In this document: positions 7,388 to 16,139 of the stretch, piece after piece
Layout: every line of letters starts with the position of its first letter
Position numbering within the stretch: the stretch's first letter is position 1
NCBI RefSeq assembly: GCF_017876515.1
Contig: NZ_JAGIOC010000001.1
Span: forward strand, 3,720,001 to 3,784,000
Reading direction: 5' to 3'
DNA from: Brachybacterium fresconis
Lineage (GTDB): Bacteria; Actinomycetota; Actinomycetes; Actinomycetales; Dermabacteraceae
DNA: 64,000 bases
Translations under genes and position numbers: made by a program
The notes under the pieces: model-generated
What the model was told of the DNA's origin: nothing
Database searches by the model: none
What the model saw: only the letters and a program-made list of their open reading frames with translations

Positions 7388-8446
7388 ATGTGGTCCACTG
7401 CGATCATGCACTTCTCGATCCGTCCGCTGGACATCAGCTCCGACCTCGACATCGCCCAGTCGATCGCGCTCGACGCGGCGCTGGACGAGGCCGCCCACGG
7501 AGGCAGCGAGACCACCGCCCTCGAGCAGTACCGCGCCTCCCTCGCGGACAGCCCGTACTGGCGCGTCCAGCGCTGGGTGGCGGTCGCCGAGCCGATGGAG
7601 GGCGGCGAGATGATCGTCGGCCGGGCAGCGGTGTTCCTGCCGCTGCAGGAGAACCTCGAGACGGTCTCCGTCGGTGCTTCGGTGCATCCCGCCCACCGGG
7701 GCCGGGGCATCGGAACGGCGCTGGTCCAGGACGCGCTGCTGCCCGCGATCCGCGAGTCCGGACGCGGCCTCGTCGAGACCTACGGCGAGATCGCGGCCGA
7801 CGGGGATCCCGATGATCCGGAGCAGCCCGTGCACCGCCTGGCCCGACGCCTGGGCGTCAGCCGCAAGAACCTCGCGGTGTGCCGCACCCTGGCGCTTCCG
7901 CTGGCCGAGGAGCTGCTGGATGCCCTGCAGGCCGAGGCGGAGGAGAAGCTCGGCGCCTACCGCATCGAGCTCTGGGACGACGAGATCCCCGCGGAGCACC
8001 TTCGCGACTACGGGGTGCTGATGCGTCAGATCGAACTCGACGAGCCCGACGAGGAGGTCGAGCACGAGGCCGCCGAGTACACGCCCGAACGGCTGCGGAT
8101 CGCCGAGCAGCGACGGCGGTCGTCCGGCACTCGGGCGCTCATCGCCGTGGCGATCGCGCCCGACGGCAGTCTCGCCGGCAACTCCGAGATGCACATCCAG
8201 CGCACGGCGGGCACGACGATCGGCTGGCAGGAGAACACACTGGTCATGCCCGAGCATCGCGGGCACCGGCTGGGTCTGGCGCTGAAGGTCGCCACGCACC
8301 GTCTGCTGCGCGAGGAGGCCCCGGGCCTGCGGGTGCTGGCCACCTGGAACTCGCACGTGAATCCGTGGATGATCGCCATCAACGAGAAGCTCGGCTACGA
8401 GATCGCCTACCGCGAGCTCGCGCTCCAGGGTCGCCCGCAGCTCTGA
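7388..8446 (+). CDS. Tandem GNAT-domain acetyltransferase
   Basis: A 352-residue protein with two GNAT folds. The N-terminal copy has the acetyl-CoA motif region SVHPAHRGRGIGTALVQDAL (around residues 98-117). The C-terminal copy has VMPEHRGHRLGLALKVATHR and ends NEKLGYEIAYRELALQ. The organisation resembles two-domain GNATs such as mycothiol synthase-like proteins, but the specific substrate is not evident. The start is uncertain: ATG 7388 has a weak AGGAAA site, and ATG 7406 (MHFSIRPL) fits the start of the first domain. It diverges from the MerR-PP2C gene. Confidence 0.8.
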   Translation: MWSTAIMHFSIRPLDISSDLDIAQSIALDAALDEAAHGGSETTALEQYRASLADSPYWRVQRWVAVAEPMEGGEMIVGRAAVFLPLQENLETVSVGASVHPAHRGRGIGTALVQDALLPAIRESGRGLVETYGEIAADGDPDDPEQPVHRLARRLGVSRKNLAVCRTLALPLAEELLDALQAEAEEKLGAYRIELWDDEIPAEHLRDYGVLMRQIELDEPDEEVEHEAAEYTPERLRIAEQRRRSSGTRALIAVAIAPDGSLAGNSEMHIQRTAGTTIGWQENTLVMPEHRGHRLGLALKVATHRLLREEAPGLRVLATWNSHVNPWMIAINEKLGYEIAYRELALQGRPQL

Positions 8447-8498
8447 CCTCCTGCGCGACACACCCCGACGCCTCCCCACGGTCAGGGCCCTCTCGGCC

Positions 8499-8504
8499 TA
8501 GGTT
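8499..8504 (+). promoter_or_regulatory. -10 element TAGGTT before the beta-propeller operon
   Basis: TAGGTT lies 29 bases before the chosen GTG at 8533. A short leader would contain the GAGGGG at 8519-8524 as ribosome binding site. Confidence 0.35.
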
Positions 8505-8532
8505 CGTGCCCAGAGGCCGAGGGGGTGTGGGC

Positions 8533-9738
8533 GTGCAGGCAAGGCATCGCAGGAAGCCGCTGCATCCGAGGCGGCCGCACGAGCAGTTCACCGTCGCCAT
8601 CGCGATCATGGCGGTCATCATGTCCGGCGGGATGCTCAGCGGGCTGCTGACCAGCGCCGCCGTGCCCGAGCCCACGTCGGATCACGAGCGCACGATCCCT
8701 CCGGGCGATCCCTCGAACACCACTCGCATGGACAACCGTCGGCGGATCACCGGGGACATCACCCCGAAGTCCGTCGTGGCGAGCTCCACGGGCACCGTGA
8801 TCGCGAACAACATGATGTACAGCCATTCCTCGACGCTGTACGACGCGGAGACGCTCGAGCTGACCGAGACCGTCGCCGACTCGGTGGACCTGGCCGAGTA
8901 CGGATTCGAGGATCGCGCGGGGGAGACGAAGGGCGCCCCGGTGGAGGCGGTGTTCTCGCCCGACGGGCAGTACGCCTACGTCTCGCAGTACTCCCTGCAC
9001 GGGCCGGGCGCGGGGGCCCCGGCGACCGACGACTGCCGCAACGGCGACGCGATCGGCGACTCCGCCGTGTTCCGCCTGGACGTCTCCAGCGGCCAGTGGG
9101 ACCAGGTCATCGAGGTGGGCAAGGTCCCGAAGTTCATCTCCCTCTCACCCGACGGGAGCCTCGCGCTGGTCTCGAACTGGTGCGATGAGAGCGTGTCGGT
9201 GCTCGACCTCGCCGCGGGCGAGGAGATCCGCGAGATCCCCGTCGACTCTGCTCCGCGCGGCAGCGTGATCCTGCCCGACAACCGCACCGCGTACGTCACC
9301 GCGATGTACGCCGACGAGCTGTTCCGGATCGACCTGGTCACGGGAGAGAGCGAGATGGTGCTGGAGACCGGCCGCAAGCCCCGTCACCTGCTGCTGGCGC
9401 CCGACGCGAGCCGGATGTACCTCACCGAGTCCGGCTCGGACCGCCTGGTCGAGCTCGACCCCGACACCGCCGAGGTGCTGCGCGTGACCGACACCGGGCG
9501 CGAGCCCAGGACGATGGCGATCTCGCCCGACGGCCTCGCGCTGTACGTGGTGAACTACTACGCCAACACGGTCTCGAAGTTCGACACCGGGACCATGGAG
9601 GAGATCCAGGTGCTGGAGGTCGGGCAGAACCCGATCGGCATCACCTACGAGCCGACGCAGCGGCGCATCTGGGTCGCCAACTACGCGGGGTCGATCGACG
9701 TCTTCGACGACACCACCCGCGCCGAGGAGATGATGTGA
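8533..9738 (+). CDS. Membrane-anchored YVTN-type beta-propeller protein
   Basis: A protein of about 401 residues. An N-terminal hydrophobic segment (TVAIAIMAVIMSGGMLSGLL) follows a basic stretch, giving a signal anchor or signal peptide, so the rest should be outside the membrane. The body contains repeated blades of the type FSPDGQYAYVS, LSPDGSLALVS, LAPDASRMYLT and ISPDGLALYVV, typical of YVTN/NHL-like propellers. Such proteins bind partners or surface ligands; no enzymatic residues are evident. The start is a GTG (8533, alternatively 8527) because no ATG precedes the signal segment. Its end overlaps the next gene by four bases, so the two are probably co-translated. Confidence 0.75.
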   Translation: MQARHRRKPLHPRRPHEQFTVAIAIMAVIMSGGMLSGLLTSAAVPEPTSDHERTIPPGDPSNTTRMDNRRRITGDITPKSVVASSTGTVIANNMMYSHSSTLYDAETLELTETVADSVDLAEYGFEDRAGETKGAPVEAVFSPDGQYAYVSQYSLHGPGAGAPATDDCRNGDAIGDSAVFRLDVSSGQWDQVIEVGKVPKFISLSPDGSLALVSNWCDESVSVLDLAAGEEIREIPVDSAPRGSVILPDNRTAYVTAMYADELFRIDLVTGESEMVLETGRKPRHLLLAPDASRMYLTESGSDRLVELDPDTAEVLRVTDTGREPRTMAISPDGLALYVVNYYANTVSKFDTGTMEEIQVLEVGQNPIGITYEPTQRRIWVANYAGSIDVFDDTTRAEEMM

Positions 9739-10211
9739 GCATGGACGAGAACATCGAAGAGGTCCGCGTGGTGAGCGCCTCCCGCGAGATCGCCGCGCCC
9801 GTCGAGCGGATCTTCGCCCTGGTCGCCGACCCCGCCGAGCAGCCCCGCTGGGACGGCAACGACAACCTCGCCGAGGCCGCACCCGGCCAGCGGGTCCGGG
9901 CCGTCGGCGACGTGTTCGTGATGACTCTGACCAAAGGGGCCGAGCGGGCCAACCACGTCGTGGAGTTCGAGGAGGGCCGACGGATCGCCTGGAAGCCGGG
10001 CGAGACGGACGGGTCGACGTTCGGGCAGCTGTGGCGCTGGGAGCTGGAGCCTGCGGGAGAGGGCTCGACCCGCGTCACCCACACCTACGACTGGACGGAT
10101 CTGCACAGCCCCGAGGCCCGGCTGAAGCGGGCACGATCCACCACCGGCGACACCCTGCGCGCCTCCCTCGACCGGCTCGCGGACGTCGCGGAGGCCGAGG
10201 CCGGGCGATGA
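9735..10211 (+). CDS. SRPBCC (START/Bet v1-like) family protein
   Basis: A 158-residue protein of the polyketide cyclase/SRPBCC fold: SASREIAAPVERIFALVADP at the start and FGQLWRWELEPAGEGSTRVT later are typical beta strands of the helix-grip. The family binds hydrophobic ligands; the ligand here is unknown. The start is GTG at 9735 overlapping the previous stop (GTGA); an ATG at 9741 is an alternative served by the same GAGGAGA. It overlaps the DUF1992 gene by four bases, so a three-gene operon is likely. Confidence 0.85.
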   Translation: MSMDENIEEVRVVSASREIAAPVERIFALVADPAEQPRWDGNDNLAEAAPGQRVRAVGDVFVMTLTKGAERANHVVEFEEGRRIAWKPGETDGSTFGQLWRWELEPAGEGSTRVTHTYDWTDLHSPEARLKRARSTTGDTLRASLDRLADVAEAEAGR

Positions 10212-10708
10212 GCGACGCGGGCCGAAGCGGCCACCGGGGTCCGCCGATGGACCGCGACGTCGCGAAGGTCGAAGGGGCGATCGAGCATGCGATCGCCCGC
10301 GGCGACTTCGACGACCTGCCCGGCGCCGGCAAGCCGTTGAACCTGCCGGCCACCCACGACCCGGACTGGTGGATCAAGCAGCGCCTGGCCGAGGACGACG
10401 TGGACCACGATGCTCTGCTGCCCGTCGTGGTGCTGCTGCGCCGCGAGTACGAGCAGCGCGACGCGACCCTCGTCGAGCTGCCCGAGGAGCATCTGGTGCG
10501 CGAGTACGCCGCGGACTTCACCGAGCGGGTCCACGAGGATCGTCGTGCGAACCCGCTGTCGCGGATGATGGCCCCCGAGATGGATCCCGACGCCGCCGTG
10601 GCGCGCTGGCGGGAGCTGCGCGCGGCGACGGCCGATGCCGAACCCGTCCGCGCCGAGCCCACCGAGGAGGAGCCACGACGTCGTCGATGGTGGTGGCCGT
10701 TCGGCTGA
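10208..10708 (+). CDS. DUF1992 (DnaJ-C28-like) protein
   Basis: A 166-residue cytoplasmic protein with the DUF1992 hallmark IEHAIARGDFDDLPGAGKPL near residues 25-44, followed by WWIKQRLAEDD and LLRREYEQRD. Related domains occur alone in bacteria and in eukaryotic DNAJC28; function is unknown. The C-terminus is charged and ends RRRRWWWPFG, which could contact membranes or nucleic acid. ATGA overlap with the SRPBCC gene marks it as the last member of the operon. It is convergent with the RIO kinase. Confidence 0.88.
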   Translation: MSDAGRSGHRGPPMDRDVAKVEGAIEHAIARGDFDDLPGAGKPLNLPATHDPDWWIKQRLAEDDVDHDALLPVVVLLRREYEQRDATLVELPEEHLVREYAADFTERVHEDRRANPLSRMMAPEMDPDAAVARWRELRAATADAEPVRAEPTEEEPRRRRWWWPFG

Positions 10709-10717
10709 CGGCGCTGA

Positions 10718-11635
10718 TCACGGCACCTGCCACGTGCCGAGAGCGGCCTCGTTCCACTCCTGCGGGTCCGCCGCCGCATCGCTCGCCCCGTTCGCCCGCA
10801 GCCAGGTGCACACGTTCTGACAGTCCCGGCGCAGGAACTCCGGGCCGTTCGGGTTCCCGATCAGGTCGATGACCTGCGGGACGTCGATGATCACCGGCTC
10901 CGCGCCCTGCCGGCGGGAGTCGATCAGGATGTTGTACGGCGAGAGGTCGCCGTGGACCAGGCCCAGCTCGGCGAAGCCGAGCACCACCTCGCGCAGGGTG
11001 CGAGCCCAGTGCTCAGCCTGCTCAGGGCTCGGGCCGGTCTCCTGGAGGCGGGGCGCGGCGAACGCCCCGTCGGCGTCATCGGTGCCGATGAACTCCATGC
11101 ACACCTCGGTGCCGACGATCTGCACCGGGTACGGCACGGGCAGCCCGGCCGAGAACAGCTGACCGAGCACGTCGAACTCGGCGCGGGCCCACTGCGCCGC
11201 GGCGACCTGACGGCCGAAGGCGGTGCCCTTGGCGACGGCACGCGCCTCGCGGGAGTCCGTGCCGCGGCGGCCCTCGGTGTACCGGTGGGAGCGGTGGAAG
11301 CTGGAGTGCTCGGGGGAGCGGTAGCGCTTGGCCACCAGCAGGGTCGCCTCCCCGGCGGCTCCGGTGCGGTGCTCGGCGGGCAGGGCGCGTTCGAGCAGGA
11401 AGGCGTCGGCCTCCTTTCCGGTCTTGAGCACACCGAGCTCGGTGTCGATCGCCCCGTCGTGCTGGACCACCCAGTCGGGGAAGGGCTGCGGGCCGCGGTC
11501 AAGCGTGTGGGCCGTCTCGGGCCAGGTGGACCAGCGCTGGTCGTCGTCGAGCTCGGTGACGCTCATGGTGAGCAGGGAGCGGGCGAAGAAGGCGTCGCGA
11601 TCGAAGGACGAGGTCATATCGAAGGACGAGGTCAT
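10718..11635 (-). CDS. RIO-type serine/threonine kinase
   Basis: A 305-residue atypical kinase of the RIO1 family. The nucleotide loop is GVLKTGKEADAFL (from residue 68), the invariant lysine is Lys103 (VAKRYR), the catalytic loop HGDLSPYN is at 229-236 and the metal aspartate is Asp251 (IIDVPQ). RIO1 acts in ribosome maturation in eukaryotes and archaea; bacterial copies are of unknown role. The first 12 residues are MTSSFD twice, from a perfect 18-bp duplication, so two start codons are possible. AGGAGT lies six bases before the first ATG, which favours 11635. Confidence 0.88.
   Translation of the reverse strand: MTSSFDMTSSFDRDAFFARSLLTMSVTELDDDQRWSTWPETAHTLDRGPQPFPDWVVQHDGAIDTELGVLKTGKEADAFLLERALPAEHRTGAAGEATLLVAKRYRSPEHSSFHRSHRYTEGRRGTDSREARAVAKGTAFGRQVAAAQWARAEFDVLGQLFSAGLPVPYPVQIVGTEVCMEFIGTDDADGAFAAPRLQETGPSPEQAEHWARTLREVVLGFAELGLVHGDLSPYNILIDSRRQGAEPVIIDVPQVIDLIGNPNGPEFLRRDCQNVCTWLRANGASDAAADPQEWNEAALGTWQVP
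11600..11635 (-). repeat. Perfect 18-bp tandem duplication containing the start codon
   Basis: The unit encoding MTSSFD, ATG included, occurs twice without mismatch at the 5' end of the RIO kinase gene. Only the upstream copy is correctly spaced from the ribosome binding site. Confidence 0.9.
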
Positions 11636-11828
11636 AAGGGACTCCTGAGGGAGGACCTGCGAGATGCTCAGCAGGTCGGAACGGACGGGAGGACGGCAGG
11701 GGTCAGCGCGGCGGCAAACATCTGGTCCTCCTTCCCTCAGGGCTCCGGGGCGAGCCGTGCACACCGTACGACGGACCGATGAGGACCTGCGAGCGAATAT
11801 TCGGCCGACGTCGCGGCGGGATGCTCCG

Positions 11829-11834
11829 TAGGCT
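11829..11834 (+). promoter_or_regulatory. -10 element TAGGCT, leaderless start of the VOC gene
   Basis: TAGGCT is six bases before the ATG at 11841 and there is no Shine-Dalgarno sequence. Confidence 0.55.
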
Positions 11835-11840
11835 GAGGGC

Positions 11841-12572
11841 ATGTTCCTGGAGAACCTCGGCATCGATGCCGACGACCCGATCCGCCGCGGCCGTTTCTGG
11901 GAGGCGGCGCTGGGCACCACCGCGCTGACGGTGGAGCCCGACATCTACGAGACGCGCCTGGACCTCGATGGCGACGCCTACCTCGACCTGTGCTTCGCCC
12001 GGGTGCCCGAGCATCCCACCTCACCGCTGCGCCTCCACCTCGACCTGCGCGGAGGGGAGCGGCAGCTCGAGGTGGCCGAGCGCCTGCGTGGCCTCGGGGC
12101 GCGCGATCTCGACATCGGCCAGGGGGAGGTGCCCTGGATCGTGCTCGGCGACGTCGAGGGAGCGGCGCTGTGCGTGATGGAGGAGCGGGAGGAGTACACC
12201 GACACCGGCCCGCTCGCCGCCCTGCCGCTGGACGTCGCCGATCCGCAGCGCGAGGGGGACTTCTGGGCGTGGCTGACAGGCTGGGTCGAGACGTCCGGCC
12301 AGGCGCCGCGCACCCTGCGGCACCCCTCCCGGCGCGGCCCGCTGCTGTCGCTGTACCCGGAGCCCGAGCCGAAGCGCCCCGGCGCCAAGAACCCCATCCA
12401 CCTGGACATCCGCCTCGAGGCCGGGGACGACGTCGAGGCGATCACCGCCGAGATCGCCGAGCGCGGCGGCCGGGAGCTGCACCCCGGCTGGGGCGAGCTC
12501 CCCTGGCGCATCTACCAGGACCCCTCCGGCAACGAGTTCTGCCTGCTGCCGGCCCCAGGAGCCGCTTCGTGA
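11841..12572 (+). CDS. VOC (glyoxalase-like) family protein, two modules
   Basis: A 243-residue protein with two vicinal-oxygen-chelate modules. The first spans residues 1-113 (MFLENLGIDADDPIRRGRFW, then LHLDLRGGERQLEVAERLRG). The second (DVADPQREGDFWAWLTGW, HLDIRLEAGDDVEAI, YQDPSGNEFCLLP) ends at the C-terminus. The pattern resembles actinobacterial glyoxalase-like domain proteins; the substrate is unknown. Its stop overlaps the next start (GTGA), so the small membrane protein is co-translated. Confidence 0.8.
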   Translation: MFLENLGIDADDPIRRGRFWEAALGTTALTVEPDIYETRLDLDGDAYLDLCFARVPEHPTSPLRLHLDLRGGERQLEVAERLRGLGARDLDIGQGEVPWIVLGDVEGAALCVMEEREEYTDTGPLAALPLDVADPQREGDFWAWLTGWVETSGQAPRTLRHPSRRGPLLSLYPEPEPKRPGAKNPIHLDIRLEAGDDVEAITAEIAERGGRELHPGWGELPWRIYQDPSGNEFCLLPAPGAAS

Positions 12573-12958
12573 CCGGCGCGCGCCGGACCGCGGCATTCCT
12601 GTCCGTGCTGCTCGGCGGGGCCGGCGCCCTGCACCTGGCGCGACCCGCACCCTTCGACAGCATCGTCCCGCGGGCGCTGCCCGGATCGGCCCGGGGGTAC
12701 ACCTGCGCCTCCGGGGTGGCGGAGCTCGGCGTGGCCGGGCTGCTCGCGATCGGGCGCACCCGAGGCCGGGGCGGTCTCGCCGCCACGGCCCTGTTCGTCG
12801 CGGTGTTCCCCGCGAACGTGCAGATGGCCTACGACTGGCGGCACGCCTCCCCGCGCAAACGGGCGCTCGCGCTGGGGCGTCTGCCGCTGCAGGGCGTGCT
12901 GATAGCCCAGGCTCTGCACGTGGCCCGCGCGTCCAAGGGCACCCCGGCAGCCTCCTGA
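12569..12958 (+). CDS. Small DoxX-like membrane protein
   Basis: A 129-residue hydrophobic protein starting with GTG in a four-base overlap with the VOC gene. Segments ATAAL FVAVFP-like, AELGVAGLLAIGRTRG and GVLIAQALHVAR suggest three or four membrane helices. The motif FPANVQMAYDWRHA resembles the DoxX family. No function can be derived beyond co-expression with the VOC protein. Confidence 0.65.
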   Translation: MTGARRTAAFLSVLLGGAGALHLARPAPFDSIVPRALPGSARGYTCASGVAELGVAGLLAIGRTRGRGGLAATALFVAVFPANVQMAYDWRHASPRKRALALGRLPLQGVLIAQALHVARASKGTPAAS

Positions 12959-13024
12959 CCGACCCCGGACGAGGCGGTGGTGATGCCGTCGCCCGTCGCC
13001 CGCGCCCACGTCGCGGACACCGCG

Positions 13025-13053
13025 TTGGTGAAAGCTTCTACATGCTCTACGGT
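13025..13053 (+). promoter_or_regulatory. Promoter of the sugar ABC importer with embedded dyad
   Basis: TTGGTG at 13025-13030 and TACGGT at 13048-13053 are separated by 17 bp, a good -35/-10 pair. Between and overlapping them, GTGAAAGCTTCTAC (13028-13041) is an imperfect dyad with core AAGCTT and outer GT/AC, suited to a LacI- or GntR-type sugar repressor. No regulator gene lies nearby. Confidence 0.5.
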
Positions 13054-13086
13054 GGGCGACCGTCCGTCCGGTCCGAAGGAGCACCA

Positions 13087-14367
13087 GTGATCACCAGACG
13101 TTCCCTGCTCGGCGCCGCCGGGCTGGCGGGGACAGCCCTCGCCAGCGGCTGTGCCGGCACCCCGGAGGTCGACCGCACGCTCGGTCGGCCGGCAGGTCGC
13201 GGCGACTCAGGCGCGATCACGTTCCAGATCTGGGACAAGGCCCAGGAGCCGGCGATGCAGCAGATCATCGACGCCTTCCACGAGCACTACCCGAACATCT
13301 CGGTCACCATGAGCTCCGCGGCCTTCGCGAGCTACTTCGAGCGGCTGCGGATCCAGGCGACCGGCGGTGACCTGCCGGACGTGTTCTGGATCAACGGGCC
13401 GAACTTCGAGCTGTACGCCTCCTACGGCATGCTCCAGGACCTCAGCGAACTCGAAGGCTTCGACCCGGCGAACTATCCGTCGAACCTCACCGAGCTCTAC
13501 ACCCATCAGGGAGCGCCCTACGCGGTCCCGAAGGACTTCGACACGATCGCCCTGTGGTACAACCGAGATCTGCTGCACCGCGCCGGGATCGATGAGCCGA
13601 CCGACAGCTGGAGCTGGCAGGAGTATCGCGACGCCTCCGAGGCGGTGTCGCGGGCCCTCGGCGATGAGCAGATCTGGGGCAACCCGGGCGGCGTCGCGAA
13701 CCAGGCCTACATCTACCCGCTGATCATGCAGGCCGGAGGGTTCATCGTCGATGAGGACATGACCGTCTCCGGCTACGACAGCCCGGAAGCGATCGACGCG
13801 TTCTCCTTCCTCGACGGCATGATCCGCGACGGGATCGCCCCGGGCGTCCGCTACACGGCGGAGAACTCGCCGAAGGACCTCTTCAACAGCGGTCGCGCCG
13901 CCCTGTACCAATCCGGGAACTGGGAGGCCGCGCTCCTGCAGAATTCGCCGGTGCGCGAGCATCTCGGCGTGGCGCCGCTGATCCACGGACCGGAAGAAGC
14001 CAACGTCATCCACGGCATCGGGTACGCGATGTCCGCCCGCAGTCCTGACAAGCCGGCCGCCTCGGCGTTCCTCTCCTTCCTCGGCTCCGAGGAGGCCAAC
14101 CGCATCCAGGGTGCGGCCGGTGCCGCCAACCCTGCCTTCGTCGGCACCAACGACACCTACATCGAGGCGCTGCCGGAGTTCTCCCTCGACGTCTTCGTCG
14201 ACGCGGCGGAGACCGCGAGGACGTACCCGGCCTCGCAGAACACCTCCGCGTGGTTGCAGCTGGAGGAGCTGCTGTTCCCCAAGATCCTCAGCGGGGACGG
14301 GCAGCTCGAGAAGCACGCCCACGAGCTCGCCACGAGGATGAACGGAGTGCTCGCCGATGAGTCATGA
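13087..14367 (+). CDS. Extracellular sugar-binding lipoprotein of an ABC importer
   Basis: A 426-residue solute-binding protein. Twin arginines (ITRRSLLGAAGLAG) and the lipobox LASGC with Cys22 predict Tat export and lipid anchoring. The motif ITFQIWDKAQEPAMQQIIDA and GDLPDVFWINGP are typical of family 1 (MalE/UgpB-like) sugar-binding proteins. GTG 13087 is chosen because AAGGAG lies at 13077-13082; upstream residues do not fit a signal peptide. It is the first gene of a three-gene operon with two permeases. No ATPase or glycosidase is adjacent, so a shared MsmK-type ATPase is inferred. The sugar is unknown. Confidence 0.9.
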   Translation: MITRRSLLGAAGLAGTALASGCAGTPEVDRTLGRPAGRGDSGAITFQIWDKAQEPAMQQIIDAFHEHYPNISVTMSSAAFASYFERLRIQATGGDLPDVFWINGPNFELYASYGMLQDLSELEGFDPANYPSNLTELYTHQGAPYAVPKDFDTIALWYNRDLLHRAGIDEPTDSWSWQEYRDASEAVSRALGDEQIWGNPGGVANQAYIYPLIMQAGGFIVDEDMTVSGYDSPEAIDAFSFLDGMIRDGIAPGVRYTAENSPKDLFNSGRAALYQSGNWEAALLQNSPVREHLGVAPLIHGPEEANVIHGIGYAMSARSPDKPAASAFLSFLGSEEANRIQGAAGAANPAFVGTNDTYIEALPEFSLDVFVDAAETARTYPASQNTSAWLQLEELLFPKILSGDGQLEKHAHELATRMNGVLADES

Positions 14368-15268
14368 CACGGCACCCCCGATCCGCCGCCGACGGCGCGG
14401 GCGCGATGGCTACTGGCCGCTGGTCTTCCTCGCCCCGCTCATGATCGGCGTGGTGGCCTTCTACTTCTGGCCGATCCTGGCGACCGTGCTGAACTCCTTC
14501 GCGAGCTTCGACCCGTTCGGTGGTCGTACCTTCGCCGGCCTGGAGAACTACCGGACGCTGCTGAGCGATTCCTTCATCCCCCGGGCGGTCCTCAACACCG
14601 CCGTGTACACCGCGATCGTGCTGCTGGGCATCCCGATCGCCGTGGGGGTCGCCTCCCTGTTGACCCAGAAGGGACTGCGGTTCTCCCGCTTCTACCAGGT
14701 GCTGTTCTTCCTGCCGGCGGTCTCGATGCCGGTGGCCGTCGCCCTGGTGTGGCGGATGATCTTCAATCAGGAGTTCGGCGTCGTCAACTGGGCGCTGTCC
14801 CTGATCGGCATCGAGGGGCCCTACTGGGTCACGGCCCCGTGGTGGGCGCTGCTCGCCGTGTCCGTCGTCGGGCTGTGGGCGAGCCTGCCGCTGGCGGTGA
14901 TCATCCTGTCGGCCGGGCTGCAGGGCATCCCCGGTGAGCTCTACGAGGCGGCTCAGCTGGACGGCGCCGGCACCCTGCGGCAGTTCCGGTCGGTGACGGT
15001 GCCGCTGCTGACTCCCAGCATCTTCTTCCTGATGGTCATCACCGCGATCAACGGATTCCAGCTGTTCGATCTGCTGTTCGCGATGATGGGTCAGTCCAAC
15101 CCGGCGATGGCCGACACCCAGTCGCTGGTCTACCTGTTCTATTCGGAGGCGTTCCGACAGCACGAGCAGGGGTATGCCTCGGTGATCGCACTGCTGATCC
15201 TGGCGATCATCGGGGTGTTCACGCTGCTGCAGTTCCGGGTGCAGAAGAGGTGGGTCCACTATGACTGA
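14357..15268 (+). CDS. ABC sugar permease, MalF/UgpA type
   Basis: A 303-residue inner-membrane permease with about six helices (WPLVFLAPLMIGVVAFYFWP at the start). The EAA loop that docks the ATPase is visible as ELYEAAQLDGAGTLRQFRSV followed by VPLL. It overlaps the binding-protein gene by 11 bp and the next permease by eight, indicating translational coupling. Confidence 0.93.
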   Translation: MSHDTAPPIRRRRRGRDGYWPLVFLAPLMIGVVAFYFWPILATVLNSFASFDPFGGRTFAGLENYRTLLSDSFIPRAVLNTAVYTAIVLLGIPIAVGVASLLTQKGLRFSRFYQVLFFLPAVSMPVAVALVWRMIFNQEFGVVNWALSLIGIEGPYWVTAPWWALLAVSVVGLWASLPLAVIILSAGLQGIPGELYEAAQLDGAGTLRQFRSVTVPLLTPSIFFLMVITAINGFQLFDLLFAMMGQSNPAMADTQSLVYLFYSEAFRQHEQGYASVIALLILAIIGVFTLLQFRVQKRWVHYD

Positions 15269-16091
15269 GCCGCGCAGGAATCGTCCCCGCTACGCGACCC
15301 ATGCGGCCCTGCTGATCGGTGGGGCGGTGATGGTCTTCCCCTTCGCGTGGCAGCTGATCATGTCACTGTCCACGCACGCCGAAGTCACCTCGGTGCCGCC
15401 CACCTGGGTCCCCGAGAAGCTGCAATGGCAGAACTATCCGGCGGTCTTCGAGCAGATCCCGTTCCTCAGCCAGTTCGTCACCACGGCGGCGGTCACCATC
15501 GCCCGCGTCGTCGGCCAGCTGCTGCTGTGCGCGATGGCCGGGTACGCCTTCGCCCGGATGGAGTTCCGCGGCAAGACCATCCTGTTCGGCCTGGTGCTGT
15601 CGATCCTCATGGTGCCCTACCAGATCTACCTCATCCCGCAGTACGAGATCATCCAGCAGCTGGGCTGGCTGAACACGGTGGCCGGCATCGCCGCCCCGGG
15701 CATCTTCAGCGCCTTCGGCACCTTCCTCATGCGCCAGCATTTCCTGGGGATGCCGCGTTCGCTCGAGGAGGCGGCTCGCCTGGACGGAGCGAACCCGTGG
15801 CAGACCTTCTGGCGGATCATGTTCCCGTTGAGCGGGCCTTCGCTCAGCGCCGTCGCGATCCTCACGGCCCTGGCCTCGTGGAATGACCTGATGTGGCCCC
15901 TGATCGTGGCGACCTATGACGACCGCACCACCCTCGCGGTGGGGTTGTCGACCATGCAGGGGCAGTTCACCACCGACTACCCGGTGATGATGGCCGCCAG
16001 CTTCATGGCCATGCTGCCGCTGATGATCCTGTTCATCGTGCTGCAGCGCCGGGTCGTCGAGGGCCTGGCGCACTCCGGGATGAAGGGGTGA
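15261..16091 (+). CDS. ABC sugar permease, MalG/UgpE type
   Basis: A 276-residue permease with six predicted helices. The EAA loop reads SLEEAARLDGANPWQTFWRI followed by MFPL, and the C-terminus LQRRVVEGLAHSGMKG is characteristic of MalG-like subunits. Last gene of the importer operon; convergent with the amidohydrolase across 48 bp in which I see no strong terminator. Confidence 0.93.
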   Translation: MTEPRRNRPRYATHAALLIGGAVMVFPFAWQLIMSLSTHAEVTSVPPTWVPEKLQWQNYPAVFEQIPFLSQFVTTAAVTIARVVGQLLLCAMAGYAFARMEFRGKTILFGLVLSILMVPYQIYLIPQYEIIQQLGWLNTVAGIAAPGIFSAFGTFLMRQHFLGMPRSLEEAARLDGANPWQTFWRIMFPLSGPSLSAVAILTALASWNDLMWPLIVATYDDRTTLAVGLSTMQGQFTTDYPVMMAASFMAMLPLMILFIVLQRRVVEGLAHSGMKG

Positions 16092-16139
16092 GGCCGAGGC
16101 CGTGGTCCCGGGCACGTAGTCCGGAGTGGACGGCAGAGC

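Noticed and set aside
13042..13087. Upstream ATG extension of the sugar-binding lipoprotein
   Set aside because: It would put 15 residues before the Tat motif and would begin inside the predicted promoter.
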